This document shows, piece by piece, positions 9,355 to 16,811 of a DNA stretch of 54,903 bases. The stretch is taken from the NCBI GenBank assembly GCA_028715965.1, contig JAQUQS010000005.1, positions 1-54,903 on the forward strand, given 5' to 3'. How positions within the stretch are numbered: position 1 is the first letter of the stretch; each line of letters begins with the position of its first letter. Under the pieces are notes generated by a model. It made no database searches. It was given only the letters and a program-made list of their open reading frames with translations, and was not told the DNA's origin. The position numbers were made by a program, and so were the translations under genes. The stretch comes from Candidatus Omnitrophota bacterium (GTDB lineage: Bacteria; Omnitrophota; Gorgyraeia; Tantalellales; Tantalellaceae).

Positions 9355-11064
9355 TTATTTGCCGACCGGACCGGACTGCCCTCCCGCGCGCGAGGCCGGA
9401 CCCTTATTGGACCATATATACTGCATGGTCCTCTCCGATATGTTCTTGAATACCGGGCCCGCGACACTCCCCCCGAAATGGACCGGTTGCGGGTCCTTGA
9501 CCACCACCACGATACTTATGACCGGGTCCTCCATCGGAGCGAAGCCGATGAACGTAGCGTTGTATTTATTGTCATAGTACCCTCCCGCCGGGTTCACCAT
9601 CTGTGCCGTCCCCGTCTTGCCACATGAACTGAAGAATTTCGACGCCGCCTTTTTTCCCGTACCATCCGTGACGACCCGATTAAGTATCTTTTTCATCTCT
9701 TTCGAGGTTTCTTCTGATAATACCCTCTTTTTCACCCGCGGAACGTTCTTTCTGACCTCTCCGCCCTCCCAGGTAGTTACCCTGTCCACGATATATGGCT
9801 CCATCAACTTACCCCCATTAGCTATAGCGCTTATCGCGCAGGCAAGCTGCATGGGCGTTACGGCTATGCCCTGGCCGATCGGTATGGTGGTTATATCACT
9901 TTTCGACCAGGTGGCGGGAGCCCTGTTTATACCTGCCACTTCGCCGGGAAGATCAACTCCCGTATTCTCCCCGAACCCGAACAACCTGGTATAATCATAA
10001 AGCTTCTCCTTACCCAGTTCGTGCGCCGCTTTTACGGTACCTATATTACTGGATTTGGCTATCACATCCGAAAAGGACAGTTTTCCGTAAGCGTGGTAAT
10101 CATGAAGTATACGTCCGCCGACCGCGTATTCCCCGTTCTCACAGTCAAACATATCATCCGGCGAGATCTTTCCTTCGTTCAGCACCGCGCTCGCGGTCAC
10201 CACCTTGAAAACACTGCCCGGCTCGAACACGCTGGATACAGCGTCATTCTTCATTATGTCGCGCGGGGTCTGGCCGGAAAGATTGAGGTCATATCCGGGA
10301 TAATTAGCTAACGCCAGGATCCTGCCGCTATACGGATCCATGACAATGACCGTGCCGGATGAGGCTTTAGACCTGTTGACCCCCGACTTAAGCTCCTCTT
10401 CAGTTATGTATTGTATGACCGCGTCTATCGTAAGGATGATATTATGCCCGTTCTTCGGCGGGATGGACTCGTCCTCCTTCAAAAGGACCGTATTCCTCCT
10501 CGCGTCCTTTATCATGTGGCTATATCCGGGCTCCCCCCTGAGATCAGCGTCAAAAAGCCTTTCTACCCCCTCAAGCCCGGCATTATCCATGCCGGCAAAG
10601 CCAAGGACATGGCACGCCATACTGTCGTTCGGGTAGTTCCTTTTACTTTCTATGCATATGTGTATCCCCGGAAGTCCCGCACGCTTTATGTTTTCGGAGA
10701 CATCTCTATCTACCTTCCTGGAGAGCCAGGAGAACCGTCCAGACCTGGTCACCCGTGACAGTATGGTGCCCTGGTCAAGTCCAAGTATCTCCGAAAGTAC
10801 ACGCGCTGTATGTTCCGGATCCTTGACGAACTTTGGGTCGCAGAAAATACTGGGCGCGTCCAGGTTGATGGCAAGCGGGTCCATATGGCGGTCGAATATA
10901 GTACCACGTCGCGGTTCCACTTTTACTATGCGGTTGTGCTGGTTATCCGCGAGTTCCGAGAATTTATCGGTATCGACCACCTGAAGCTGGAAAAGACGCA
11001 GCGACAGCGCGGAATAGGTCATTATCAAGAGTAACAGAACGACAAATTGGCGTTTTTTGAGCAT
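9355..11064 (-). CDS. ftsI: Division transpeptidase FtsI / penicillin-binding protein 3
   Basis: Bitopic inner-membrane class B penicillin-binding protein that cross-links septal peptidoglycan. One N-terminal membrane anchor (about 7-25), a pedestal domain beginning with RRGTIFDR, then the transpeptidase domain. The active-site triads are S284-x-x-K287 (in EPGSVFK), S338-S-N340 and K483-T-G. There is no PASTA repeat after the catalytic domain; the tail is Gly/Ser-rich. 569 residues. No clear ribosome site; it starts 27 nt after the ftsL stop. Confidence 0.94.
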   Translation of the reverse strand: MLKKRQFVVLLLLIMTYSALSLRLFQLQVVDTDKFSELADNQHNRIVKVEPRRGTIFDRHMDPLAINLDAPSIFCDPKFVKDPEHTARVLSEILGLDQGTILSRVTRSGRFSWLSRKVDRDVSENIKRAGLPGIHICIESKRNYPNDSMACHVLGFAGMDNAGLEGVERLFDADLRGEPGYSHMIKDARRNTVLLKEDESIPPKNGHNIILTIDAVIQYITEEELKSGVNRSKASSGTVIVMDPYSGRILALANYPGYDLNLSGQTPRDIMKNDAVSSVFEPGSVFKVVTASAVLNEGKISPDDMFDCENGEYAVGGRILHDYHAYGKLSFSDVIAKSSNIGTVKAAHELGKEKLYDYTRLFGFGENTGVDLPGEVAGINRAPATWSKSDITTIPIGQGIAVTPMQLACAISAIANGGKLMEPYIVDRVTTWEGGEVRKNVPRVKKRVLSEETSKEMKKILNRVVTDGTGKKAASKFFSSCGKTGTAQMVNPAGGYYDNKYNATFIGFAPMEDPVISIVVVVKDPQPVHFGGSVAGPVFKNISERTMQYIWSNKGPASRAGGQSGPVGK

Positions 11065-11091
11065 TGTTACACATTTTGTGTTTTAATACGG

Positions 11092-11454
11092 TCATTCCCG
11101 GGATTTAGCTTCGGCGTATGGAGCGAGCAGGTCCATCATGCGACCCAAGACCGTGTTACTGCCATATTCTCTCTCCGTACCCGCATAAGCCAACTGGGTC
11201 CCCCCATAATGCGAGGTCCTCCGGCTGGCGAACCTCACCTCTTCCGGATCCAGTGAGGCAAGCAAATATCTGGGTGATTCCATTTGTGATAGATTATACA
11301 TTAACGCGGAATTCTGGTCAATCAGGGTCGAGAGCTCACGATCGTTCTTCTGGAGGGTATAGCCCGCCTTCACTATCTCTACCTGCTGATGCACGTAACC
11401 GACGGCCATCACGGTAATAAATACGCCTGTTAACAACATTTTCGACATATTCAT
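11092..11454 (-). CDS. ftsL: FtsL-like divisome protein
   Basis: Small bitopic membrane protein, 120 residues: short cytoplasmic start, one membrane segment (about 6-22), then a stretch likely to form a coiled coil (about 25-60, with QKNDRELSTLIDQNSALMYNL). FtsL links FtsQ/FtsB to the FtsW-FtsI synthase. Sequence similarity is weak across the family, so the call rests on topology and on the fixed place between rsmH and ftsI. Its ATG overlaps the rsmH stop (ATGA). The extension beyond residue 80 is somewhat longer than usual. Confidence 0.75.
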   Translation of the reverse strand: MNMSKMLLTGVFITVMAVGYVHQQVEIVKAGYTLQKNDRELSTLIDQNSALMYNLSQMESPRYLLASLDPEEVRFASRRTSHYGGTQLAYAGTEREYGSNTVLGRMMDLLAPYAEAKSRE

Positions 11455-12362
11455 ATCACCTTCTCCGCCACTCTGAGTTTCGCGCTCCTGGACCGGGGAT
11501 TGGCGGTTGTTTCTTCGCGTGAAGGCGTTAAAGGTTTTTTCGTAAGCACCTTGAACGACCCTTCTCGCATCCTGGCGCGAAAAATATTCTTAACTATACG
11601 GTCCTCAAGAGAATGGAAAGATATTACGGCTATCCTTCCTCCCGGGTTCAAACGCGGCATTATAGCGTCTAATCCCCTCTCAAGTGCCCCCAACTCATCG
11701 TTGACATAAATACGCAGGGCCTGGAACGTTCTAGCCGCCGCGTGCAATCTTTGGCCCCTATACTTGCTCCCGATAGCCTTTTTTACGACATCGACCAGTT
11801 CGTACGTTGTCTCTATCTTCTTCCGGCCCCTGGCCCTGATTATCTCTTTCGCTACGAGCTTCGCGTGCCTTTCTTCACCATAGGCACGTATGACTTCCTC
11901 CAGTTCATGCGTGCTGGACGTGTTCACCACATCCCGGGCAGTGAGCCGCTGGGTTTTATCGAATCGCATGTCCAGCGGCCCGTCTTTGAGAAAACTAAAT
12001 CCCCTCTCCCCCTCTTCCAGGTGGTATGATGATACCCCCAGGTCCAGTACTGCCCCGTCAATACAAGCATCATGCTGCGCGCCAAGATGGTCCCCGATAT
12101 TCCTGAAGTCGTCATTTACGAACGTTACCGCTTCCCCGTACCCCTTCAGTCTTGCCTTAACACGTTCTATAGCGTCCCCATCCCTGTCAAACCCTATTAA
12201 CCTTCCTCCCGGCATTATACGCTTCAATATAGCTTCCGCGTGTCCTCCCGCCCCAAGCGTACCATCCAGCATCGTCTCTCCCGGGACGGGATCCAGATAT
12301 CCGACCGTCTCCTCTAAAAGGACCGGGATATGCACCTCATCTGTTCGGTGATGGATGCTCAT
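11451..12362 (-). CDS. rsmH: 16S rRNA (cytosine-1402-N4)-methyltransferase RsmH
   Basis: SAM-dependent methyltransferase of the 30S decoding site (formerly MraW). 303 residues. N-terminal HIPVLLEETVGYLDP, SAM loop LDGTLGAGGHAEAIL (about 33-47), DLGVSSYHLEEGERGFSF, and the terminal block ISFHSLEDRIVKNIF all match the family. Normally mraZ and rsmH are adjacent; here two small genes separate them. The start overlaps the upstream small gene by 4 nt (ATGA). Confidence 0.96.
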   Translation of the reverse strand: MSIHHRTDEVHIPVLLEETVGYLDPVPGETMLDGTLGAGGHAEAILKRIMPGGRLIGFDRDGDAIERVKARLKGYGEAVTFVNDDFRNIGDHLGAQHDACIDGAVLDLGVSSYHLEEGERGFSFLKDGPLDMRFDKTQRLTARDVVNTSSTHELEEVIRAYGEERHAKLVAKEIIRARGRKKIETTYELVDVVKKAIGSKYRGQRLHAAARTFQALRIYVNDELGALERGLDAIMPRLNPGGRIAVISFHSLEDRIVKNIFRARMREGSFKVLTKKPLTPSREETTANPRSRSAKLRVAEKVI

Positions 12363-12550
12363 TTATCCCGTTTGAATATCCTCTCCATAGCCGATATCTG
12401 GTACCGGTATAGCCTGTCATATTCTGTCATCGCATCTGTCTTGTTATATTTGGTTCCCTTGCGTGGGGTATTATTCTTCGAGGTTTTCTTCTTTCCGTAT
12501 ATCGATCCGCCCATCTCACATGCTTGTAGGAATCTTTTCATGGTCCCCAT
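12359..12550 (-). CDS. Unrecognised 63-residue basic protein inside the dcw cluster
   Basis: I do not recognise this gene. It encodes 63 residues, strongly basic in the middle (KKKTSKNN, PRKGTKYNKT), with a C-terminal part that could be helical (YDRLYRYQISAMERIFKR) and no membrane segment. A good ribosome site (GGGGAGG) precedes the first ATG, and the stop overlaps the rsmH ATG, so it is very likely translated and coupled to rsmH. Its placement between mraZ and rsmH is unusual. The basic composition would suit nucleic-acid or ribosome binding, but that is only inference. Confidence 0.7.
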   Translation of the reverse strand: MGTMKRFLQACEMGGSIYGKKKTSKNNTPRKGTKYNKTDAMTEYDRLYRYQISAMERIFKRDK

Positions 12551-12575
12551 TTATCCTCCCCTTAGAGGCCGCGAG

Positions 12576-12767
12576 TTAATCGCAGTTCTTCACGATCACG
12601 CATTTCTTGTCGCCGAACCCGGATGTCGACACCACGTACCTGGTAACACCTAAATGAGAAAGCCCTGAAGGCAGCGCCCTTGCCTTCTTTATCCTCTCGA
12701 CCATGTTCACGCAATTAACGAATTCCCTCTGTTTTTTGTTGAATTTAAGAGCGTATCTTCTGTACAT
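12576..12767 (-). CDS. Unrecognised 63-residue protein following mraZ
   Basis: I do not recognise this gene. It encodes 63 residues, basic in the first half (MYRRYALKFNKKQREF), with a more beta-like end containing three cysteines overall, two of them near the C-terminus (KKCVIVKNC). A GGGGGG-rich ribosome site precedes the ATG and the gene begins 19 nt after mraZ, so it is part of the dcw transcript. It shows no clear similarity to the neighbouring 63-residue gene despite the equal length. Confidence 0.65.
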   Translation of the reverse strand: MYRRYALKFNKKQREFVNCVNMVERIKKARALPSGLSHLGVTRYVVSTSGFGDKKCVIVKNCD

Positions 12768-12786
12768 ATCCTACCCCCCTCTGTCG

Positions 12787-13224
12787 CTATAACTCTATAA
12801 GACCTTCGGCTATGCCCTCATAATTATCTTTTGAGGTGTCATAGAAATCTTTCCACTTTTTGGCGTCCCATATCTCTATCCTATTGGACACACCTATGAT
12901 CATTATGTCCCGGCTAAGCCCCGCGTAATCCTTCAGATAATCCGGGACCAATACACGCCACTGCTTATCAGGCTCAACAGGTGTGGCACCAGAGAAGAAA
13001 AGCCGGTTGAATTTTCTGGATTCGCTTTTAGTGAAGGACATGTTCCGGAACCTGTTCTCCTGAACCTTCCATTCGCTTTCAGGGAACATAAAAAGACATT
13101 CATCGAGCCCCCTGGTCAGATAGAGTTTCTCTATACCGGCGTCCTTTATCGGATCGCGGAAACGCGCCGGTATTATAAGGCGGCTCTTTTTATCAAGGCT
13201 ATGCTGGTATTCTCCGTAAAACAC
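12787..13224 (-). CDS. mraZ: Division/cell wall cluster regulator MraZ
   Basis: MraZ is a ring-forming AbrB-fold DNA-binding protein that represses its own dcw operon by binding short repeats before its gene. Two SpoVT-AbrB-like halves are visible: FYGEYQHSLDKKSRLIIPA at the N-terminus and DKQWRVLVPDYLKDYAGL later. I choose the GTG at 13222-13224, giving a family-typical start (V/M-FYGEY): a GGAGG lies 8 nt before it, whereas a GTG 15 nt further upstream lacks a ribosome site. 145 residues. First gene of the operon, below a strong promoter. Confidence 0.93.
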   Translation of the reverse strand: MFYGEYQHSLDKKSRLIIPARFRDPIKDAGIEKLYLTRGLDECLFMFPESEWKVQENRFRNMSFTKSESRKFNRLFFSGATPVEPDKQWRVLVPDYLKDYAGLSRDIMIIGVSNRIEIWDAKKWKDFYDTSKDNYEGIAEGLIEL

Positions 13225-13250
13225 TCCACTTCCCTCCACTTTAATCCACT
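13225..13250 (-). promoter_or_regulatory. Candidate MraZ-binding repeats (three boxes, 10-bp period)
   Basis: On the minus strand AGTGGA occurs three times at exactly 10-bp spacing (plus-strand TCCACT at 13225, 13235 and 13245), between the promoter -10 and the mraZ start and overlapping the ribosome site. MraZ is known to bind short repeats of GTGGG/TGGGN type spaced by 5 nt in E. coli and AAAGTG-type repeats in mycoplasma. The match in spacing and place is strong; the last base differs from the E. coli motif. Confidence 0.6.
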
Positions 13251-13261
13251 ATACAATAAAA

Positions 13262-13290
13262 AGTATACATAAACCGTAACACTTTGTCAA
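13262..13290 (-). promoter_or_regulatory. Sigma-70 promoter of the dcw operon
   Basis: On the minus strand: -35 TTGACA, 17-bp spacer, -10 TATACT. This is close to perfect consensus and lies about 38 nt upstream of the mraZ start, with the presumed start of transcription near 13255. The three candidate MraZ boxes lie just downstream, where a repressor would block initiation. Confidence 0.85.
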
Positions 13291-13385
13291 ACATTAGTTT
13301 AGCAATTAAAAATGGGCGCGTAGGACACATTATGTTGTGCTTAATGGAAAGTGGGCATATACATATTGTGTGTCTTCGGGAATTG

Positions 13386-13427
13386 AAAAAACAGGCAGGT
13401 CCTTTGGATATCAAGGGACCTGCCTGT
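13386..13427 (-). terminator. Rho-independent terminator after the PilZ gene
   Basis: Inverted repeat with a 12-bp perfect outer stem (ACAGGCAGGTCC and its complement), extending to about 16 bp with one G-T pair around a 5-nt loop, followed on the minus strand by six T. It lies 60 bp beyond the stop of the PilZ gene and isolates that gene from the dcw promoter. Confidence 0.88.
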
Positions 13428-13487
13428 GTGGGTTCCGGGATAAAAAATAAGTGATATATGACTTGGTCAGACGGGACCTAACGGGCC

Positions 13488-13925
13488 TTACCAATAAAGT
13501 TTCTGGAATCTTTCGGAGTACTTTTTGACCCACTCTTCCGAGGCTTCTTTCAGGGTCATGTCCCTGCCTAGCTGCAGGGAACGCAGGACGCGGTACTCTT
13601 CTATGAGGTATATCTGTTCAATGAGTTTAACCTTGAAGGCATCACTGAAATTTACAAAAACAACACCTACCCGGAACAGTCCTGACTCTTCGTCTTTGGT
13701 GGAATGTACTACCCTTGCCCGGATCTTGAATACCTTATCATAAAGCGGCATCTGCAGGCTTATCGTGGTCCCGGACGCTACCTCTGTCTTAGAAAGGAAC
13801 AGAAGCCCGCCTTCACTGGTGTCAAGCGTGTTCGTCTTTTCGTATCCCCTGTCCTCTTCTATCCGGAACTCAACCGGGTTAACGAGAAGATGCCGTATAA
13901 AACGTCTTCTTTCCTGATGCTCCAT
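13488..13925 (-). CDS. PilZ-domain protein
   Basis: 145-residue cytosolic protein with one PilZ domain, a c-di-GMP receptor fold. Both ligand motifs are present: RxxxR in RRRFIRH (R7 and R11) and DxSxxG in DTSEGG (35-40). A C-terminal part of about 45 residues (EQIYLIEEYRVLRS onwards) is helical and may be the output surface. It follows the PC4-like gene by 38 nt and ends at a strong terminator. The target is unknown; PilZ proteins typically control motility, exopolysaccharide or transcription. Confidence 0.85.
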   Translation of the reverse strand: MEHQERRRFIRHLLVNPVEFRIEEDRGYEKTNTLDTSEGGLLFLSKTEVASGTTISLQMPLYDKVFKIRARVVHSTKDEESGLFRVGVVFVNFSDAFKVKLIEQIYLIEEYRVLRSLQLGRDMTLKEASEEWVKKYSERFQKLYW

Positions 13926-13963
13926 ATCAGCCTGTTCTGAAGGATTGTTGGGAAAATTACTAC

Positions 13964-14200
13964 CTATGATAGCATATTAGCGGCTTTCAGTTCCTCCTCA
14001 AGTTTATTCACAGCTTCCTTGAGCTTTGAGAAAAGCCTTACATTGATATTGATCCCCTTACCCGTGGGCACTTTCTCATCCCCCTGAGGAGGCTGGGTCC
14101 AGATACGTATGTCAATGACGTCATTGCCCTGATATTCGGACAAACGTATTTTGACATCCTGATACTTGTTCTTCTCAAATACGTATACGTCTTTTTCCAT
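13964..14200 (-). CDS. PC4/p15-like transcriptional coactivator domain protein
   Basis: 78 residues. The segment DVIDIRIWTQ, then VPTGKGININVRLFSKLKEA, matches the PC4 (p15/YdbC-type) ssDNA-binding fold: a strand with an Ile-Arg pair, a G-rich turn before a conserved PTxKGI, and a final helix (KLEEELKAANM). Bacterial members bind single-stranded DNA as dimers. A promoter lies about 60 bp upstream (14261-14289). It may be co-transcribed with the PilZ gene. Confidence 0.65.
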   Translation of the reverse strand: MEKDVYVFEKNKYQDVKIRLSEYQGNDVIDIRIWTQPPQGDEKVPTGKGININVRLFSKLKEAVNKLEEELKAANMLS

Positions 14201-14260
14201 GTGCGCCCCCTTTTTGCGCGTATTAATTATATAATATTATTCCTATGTATCCTTATACAT

Positions 14261-14289
14261 ATAATATACAATGACAGGCGAAAAAGCAA
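14261..14289 (-). promoter_or_regulatory. Probable sigma-70 promoter of the PC4-like / PilZ unit
   Basis: Minus strand -35 TTGCTT, 17-bp spacer, -10 TATTAT, in a very AT-rich stretch between the small transporter subunit gene and the PC4-like gene; start of transcription near 14254, about 50 nt before the ATG. Confidence 0.5.
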
Positions 14290-14354
14290 AATTTTATGTT
14301 TTTTATTTATAAAGGGGTCTTTGGGGGAGATGTGCCGGTCGGTCTCGACACCGG

Positions 14355-14459
14355 TCAATCCACCTCTTTCTTCCGGAATATCCTCACGAAACAAAAGAGA
14401 ACCAGCGTCAAAATGGCGCTCCATGACAGCAGAAGTAATACCCATCCATAATAGCTCAT
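14355..14459 (-). CDS. Small single-span NSS transporter subunit (MetS-like), 34 residues
   Basis: A 34-residue gene: MSYYGWVL, about 20 hydrophobic residues forming one membrane helix, then a basic tail (RIFRKKEVD). Its ATG overlaps the stop of the NSS transporter gene (ATGA). Established knowledge: many bacterial NSS transporters, such as the methionine/alanine importer MetP, are followed by a tiny single-span subunit (MetS) needed for activity. Topology, size and overlap fit that family; sequence similarity cannot be judged over so short a length. Confidence 0.75.
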   Translation of the reverse strand: MSYYGWVLLLLSWSAILTLVLFCFVRIFRKKEVD

Positions 14460-16018
14460 TTCGTTCTCTCCTGGTATCTTCGTTTTTTCCACGCTATCTT
14501 GACCAATACAGCCAACACGGCGAATATGAGCAGCAGGCCTCCCCGTGTAGCCAGGATGACCCCCCTGTCGGCCGCCGCCACCTTATCCATCCGCATTACC
14601 GGCAACCACTCCTGGAAAAGCCATGCCCCAAGTACTATTATCAGGAATACCGGTGTGACATATTTCATTATGTATTTATAAGGCAGAGGAATACGCATAT
14701 CCGCCCCGTGATGTACTTCCTCCCATGCCCTGTTAACACCGAATACCCATGTGAAAAGTATCACCTCCACGGTCGCGAAAAGCACAAGACAGAAAGTGCC
14801 TCCCCAGAAGTCCAGTTCATCCACTACGCCACGGCCGAGAAAAAATATCGCGGCGTTACAAAGAAAAAAGGTCACGGCACCGAATATCGCTACCGCGCGC
14901 CGGCGGGATATATTGAACTCGTCCTCAAAAAACGCTATCGCGGGCTGCGCCATGGACACCGATGACGTTACTCCCGCGAGGAACAAAAGCCCGAACCACA
15001 GGAACCCCAGCACTTCCGAGAAAGGCATCCTGGTAAATATCAGCGGCATAGTGACGAACCCAAGGTTGAAAGCGCCCGCATTAGCGATATCCCCGATAGC
15101 CGCCGGGCCGAAAAAAACATAGGCCGCGGGGATCACGATACTCCCGCCCAATATCACTTCCGCCACTTCATTCATGCTCACCGCCGTGAGCCCGGACAAA
15201 GCTACGTCATCACCTTTTTTCAGATAACTCGCGTAAGTAAGTATGACCCCCAACCCGACACTCAAGGTAAAAAACACTTGTCCCGTGGCGGATAGCCATA
15301 TCTTGGCGCTTTTTAACTGGCTGAAATCCGGGTTCCATAGATACCCCATACCGTTCATTACGTTCCACTTCGGGAGTAACGGGTCCGGTGCCCCCAAGGT
15401 CAGTACCCTGACGGCCAGGGCTATCCCGAAAACAAAAAGCACGGGTATGGCTACCTTGCAGAACCGCTCTATCCCTCCCTTTATGCCGTGATAAAGGACT
15501 ATCATGTTGGCCCCGAACGTGATAAGAAAGAACACATAAGCGGTCGCTATACTGGAAAAATATGAATTCTTCTCCAGCCCCTGGAAAGCCCTCAGGAAAG
15601 CCTCCATCTGGACCTGGTCGGTTATCCCGGAATACTTCTGCACAAGAGAAAAGAAACTGTACGCCAGTGTCCAGGATTCTATATAAGTGTAATAGATCAT
15701 GATCACAAGCGGACCGAAGATACCTATAATACCGAAATATTTTATGAACCGGTTCTTTTCCCAGAGAGAATGGAATATGCCTGGCGCGGAAGAATGCCCA
15801 AAGCCCCCGCCATACCGTCCGATCGACCATTCTATCCACATAAGCGGTATCCCGACAAGAAGAAGCGCCGTAAAATACGGGATAAGGAACGCCCCGCCGC
15901 CGTTCTTGGCCGCTTGAACGGGAAACCTGAGAAAATTACCCAGGCCTACGGCGGACCCAGCGACCGCCATAATGATCCCCAGCCGGGATCCCCAGCTATC
16001 CCTTTTTTTCTCCGGCAT
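14456..16018 (-). CDS. Sodium-dependent transporter, NSS (SNF) family
   Basis: Integral membrane symporter of 520 residues with about twelve membrane segments. The N-terminus WGSRLGIIMAVAGSAVGLGN followed by FPVQAAKNGGGAFLIPY is the hallmark of the neurotransmitter:sodium symporter family (LeuT fold), where unwound helix 1 holds substrate and Na+. Substrate is probably an amino acid; with the MetS-like partner downstream, methionine or alanine are candidates, but this is inference. Follows the Smr-domain gene by 17 nt. Confidence 0.92.
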   Translation of the reverse strand: MPEKKRDSWGSRLGIIMAVAGSAVGLGNFLRFPVQAAKNGGGAFLIPYFTALLLVGIPLMWIEWSIGRYGGGFGHSSAPGIFHSLWEKNRFIKYFGIIGIFGPLVIMIYYTYIESWTLAYSFFSLVQKYSGITDQVQMEAFLRAFQGLEKNSYFSSIATAYVFFLITFGANMIVLYHGIKGGIERFCKVAIPVLFVFGIALAVRVLTLGAPDPLLPKWNVMNGMGYLWNPDFSQLKSAKIWLSATGQVFFTLSVGLGVILTYASYLKKGDDVALSGLTAVSMNEVAEVILGGSIVIPAAYVFFGPAAIGDIANAGAFNLGFVTMPLIFTRMPFSEVLGFLWFGLLFLAGVTSSVSMAQPAIAFFEDEFNISRRRAVAIFGAVTFFLCNAAIFFLGRGVVDELDFWGGTFCLVLFATVEVILFTWVFGVNRAWEEVHHGADMRIPLPYKYIMKYVTPVFLIIVLGAWLFQEWLPVMRMDKVAAADRGVILATRGGLLLIFAVLAVLVKIAWKKRRYQERTK

Positions 16019-16035
16019 GGCACACTTTCTTCGGG

Positions 16036-16284
16036 TCAGGTCTTGAACCTCACAATTATCTTTCCCCAGTTATCGGGCGGCTTTTCCACCCTGTCAAAAA
16101 GGGACTTATTCCGTTCCAGGAACTTGAGCACACGCTTTTTGAGCTGCCCCGTCCCTTTCCCTGGGATTATTTCCAGCATACGCGCGTGGATACGACCGGC
16201 CTCTTCCAGCGCGCCCTCAAGGGCCCTCTCGATCTCGTTCCCCTTATTGAATATATCGTGCAGGTCCAATACGATCTTTTTCAT
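16036..16284 (-). CDS. Smr-domain protein (small MutS-related)
   Basis: 82 residues consisting of a single Smr domain: start KKIVLDLHDIF (the LDxH motif), a helix with EALEEAGRI-like spacing, and IIPGKGTGQLKKRVLKFL (the conserved GxGxG turn). Smr domains are nucleases acting on RNA or branched DNA; free-standing short versions exist but their role is poorly defined. The C-terminal WGKIIVRFK is the last strand. Lies between a release-factor-like gene and the transporter. Confidence 0.8.
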   Translation of the reverse strand: MKKIVLDLHDIFNKGNEIERALEGALEEAGRIHARMLEIIPGKGTGQLKKRVLKFLERNKSLFDRVEKPPDNWGKIIVRFKT

Positions 16285-16311
16285 AGTTCGCTATCCCCGG
16301 AGTGAACACGC

Positions 16312-16722
16312 CTATTCGCCCTCGACACGTCTTCTGGTCCTCTTTTTATCGCTTCTCAGTTTCTTGTCCCGGAGCATCTTCTCTTTGGCCCTCCTGGACC
16401 TTTTCCGTTTTTGGCGCCTGATCTTCTCTATTTTCTTTCTGCGTTCCGACAAGACCCCCTGGACACTCTGCTCTATCTTTTCCACCAGAAGCCTGCGGGC
16501 CATGAACCTGTTCAGCACCTGCGATCTTTCGATCTCACACTTCACCTCGGTCCCGGTAGGCACATGTTTGAGATAAACACAGGTCGACGTCTTGTTGGCG
16601 TGCTGGCCCCCTGGTCCGCCGGACCTTATGAACCTTTCGACGATGTCAGTTTCATCAACGCCCGCGGCTGACATACGCCTTACAAGTTCCTGTTCCTTTT
16701 TTTTTGATACGCCAAAGTCCAT
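16312..16722 (-). CDS. Peptide-chain-release-factor-like protein (GGQ domain, ArfB/C12orf65 type)
   Basis: Single-domain class I release-factor homologue, about 136 residues. RSGGPGGQHANKT carries the GGQ that triggers peptidyl-tRNA hydrolysis (GGQ at about 38-40), and the C-terminal 50 residues are Lys/Arg-rich, as in ribosome-rescue factors such as ArfB (YaeJ) whose basic tail enters the mRNA channel. No codon-recognition domain is present. I prefer the ATG at 16720-16722 to a GTG 27 nt upstream; neither has a clear ribosome site. Probable role: rescue of stalled ribosomes. Confidence 0.82.
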   Translation of the reverse strand: MDFGVSKKKEQELVRRMSAAGVDETDIVERFIRSGGPGGQHANKTSTCVYLKHVPTGTEVKCEIERSQVLNRFMARRLLVEKIEQSVQGVLSERRKKIEKIRRQKRKRSRRAKEKMLRDKKLRSDKKRTRRRVEGE

Positions 16723-16811
16723 GACAAGAAATACCGGATTAAAGAACACGCGGCCCCAGATAGGCCCTGGCGACCGTGCGTCCCTGTATATGCGACATGA
16801 TAAAGCCGTGC

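Noticed and set aside
14227-14445. 72-codon minus-strand frame below the NSS transporter
   Set aside because: It overlaps, in another frame, the 34-residue transporter subunit, which is coupled to the transporter stop and has a clear membrane helix; the longer frame has no recognisable feature.
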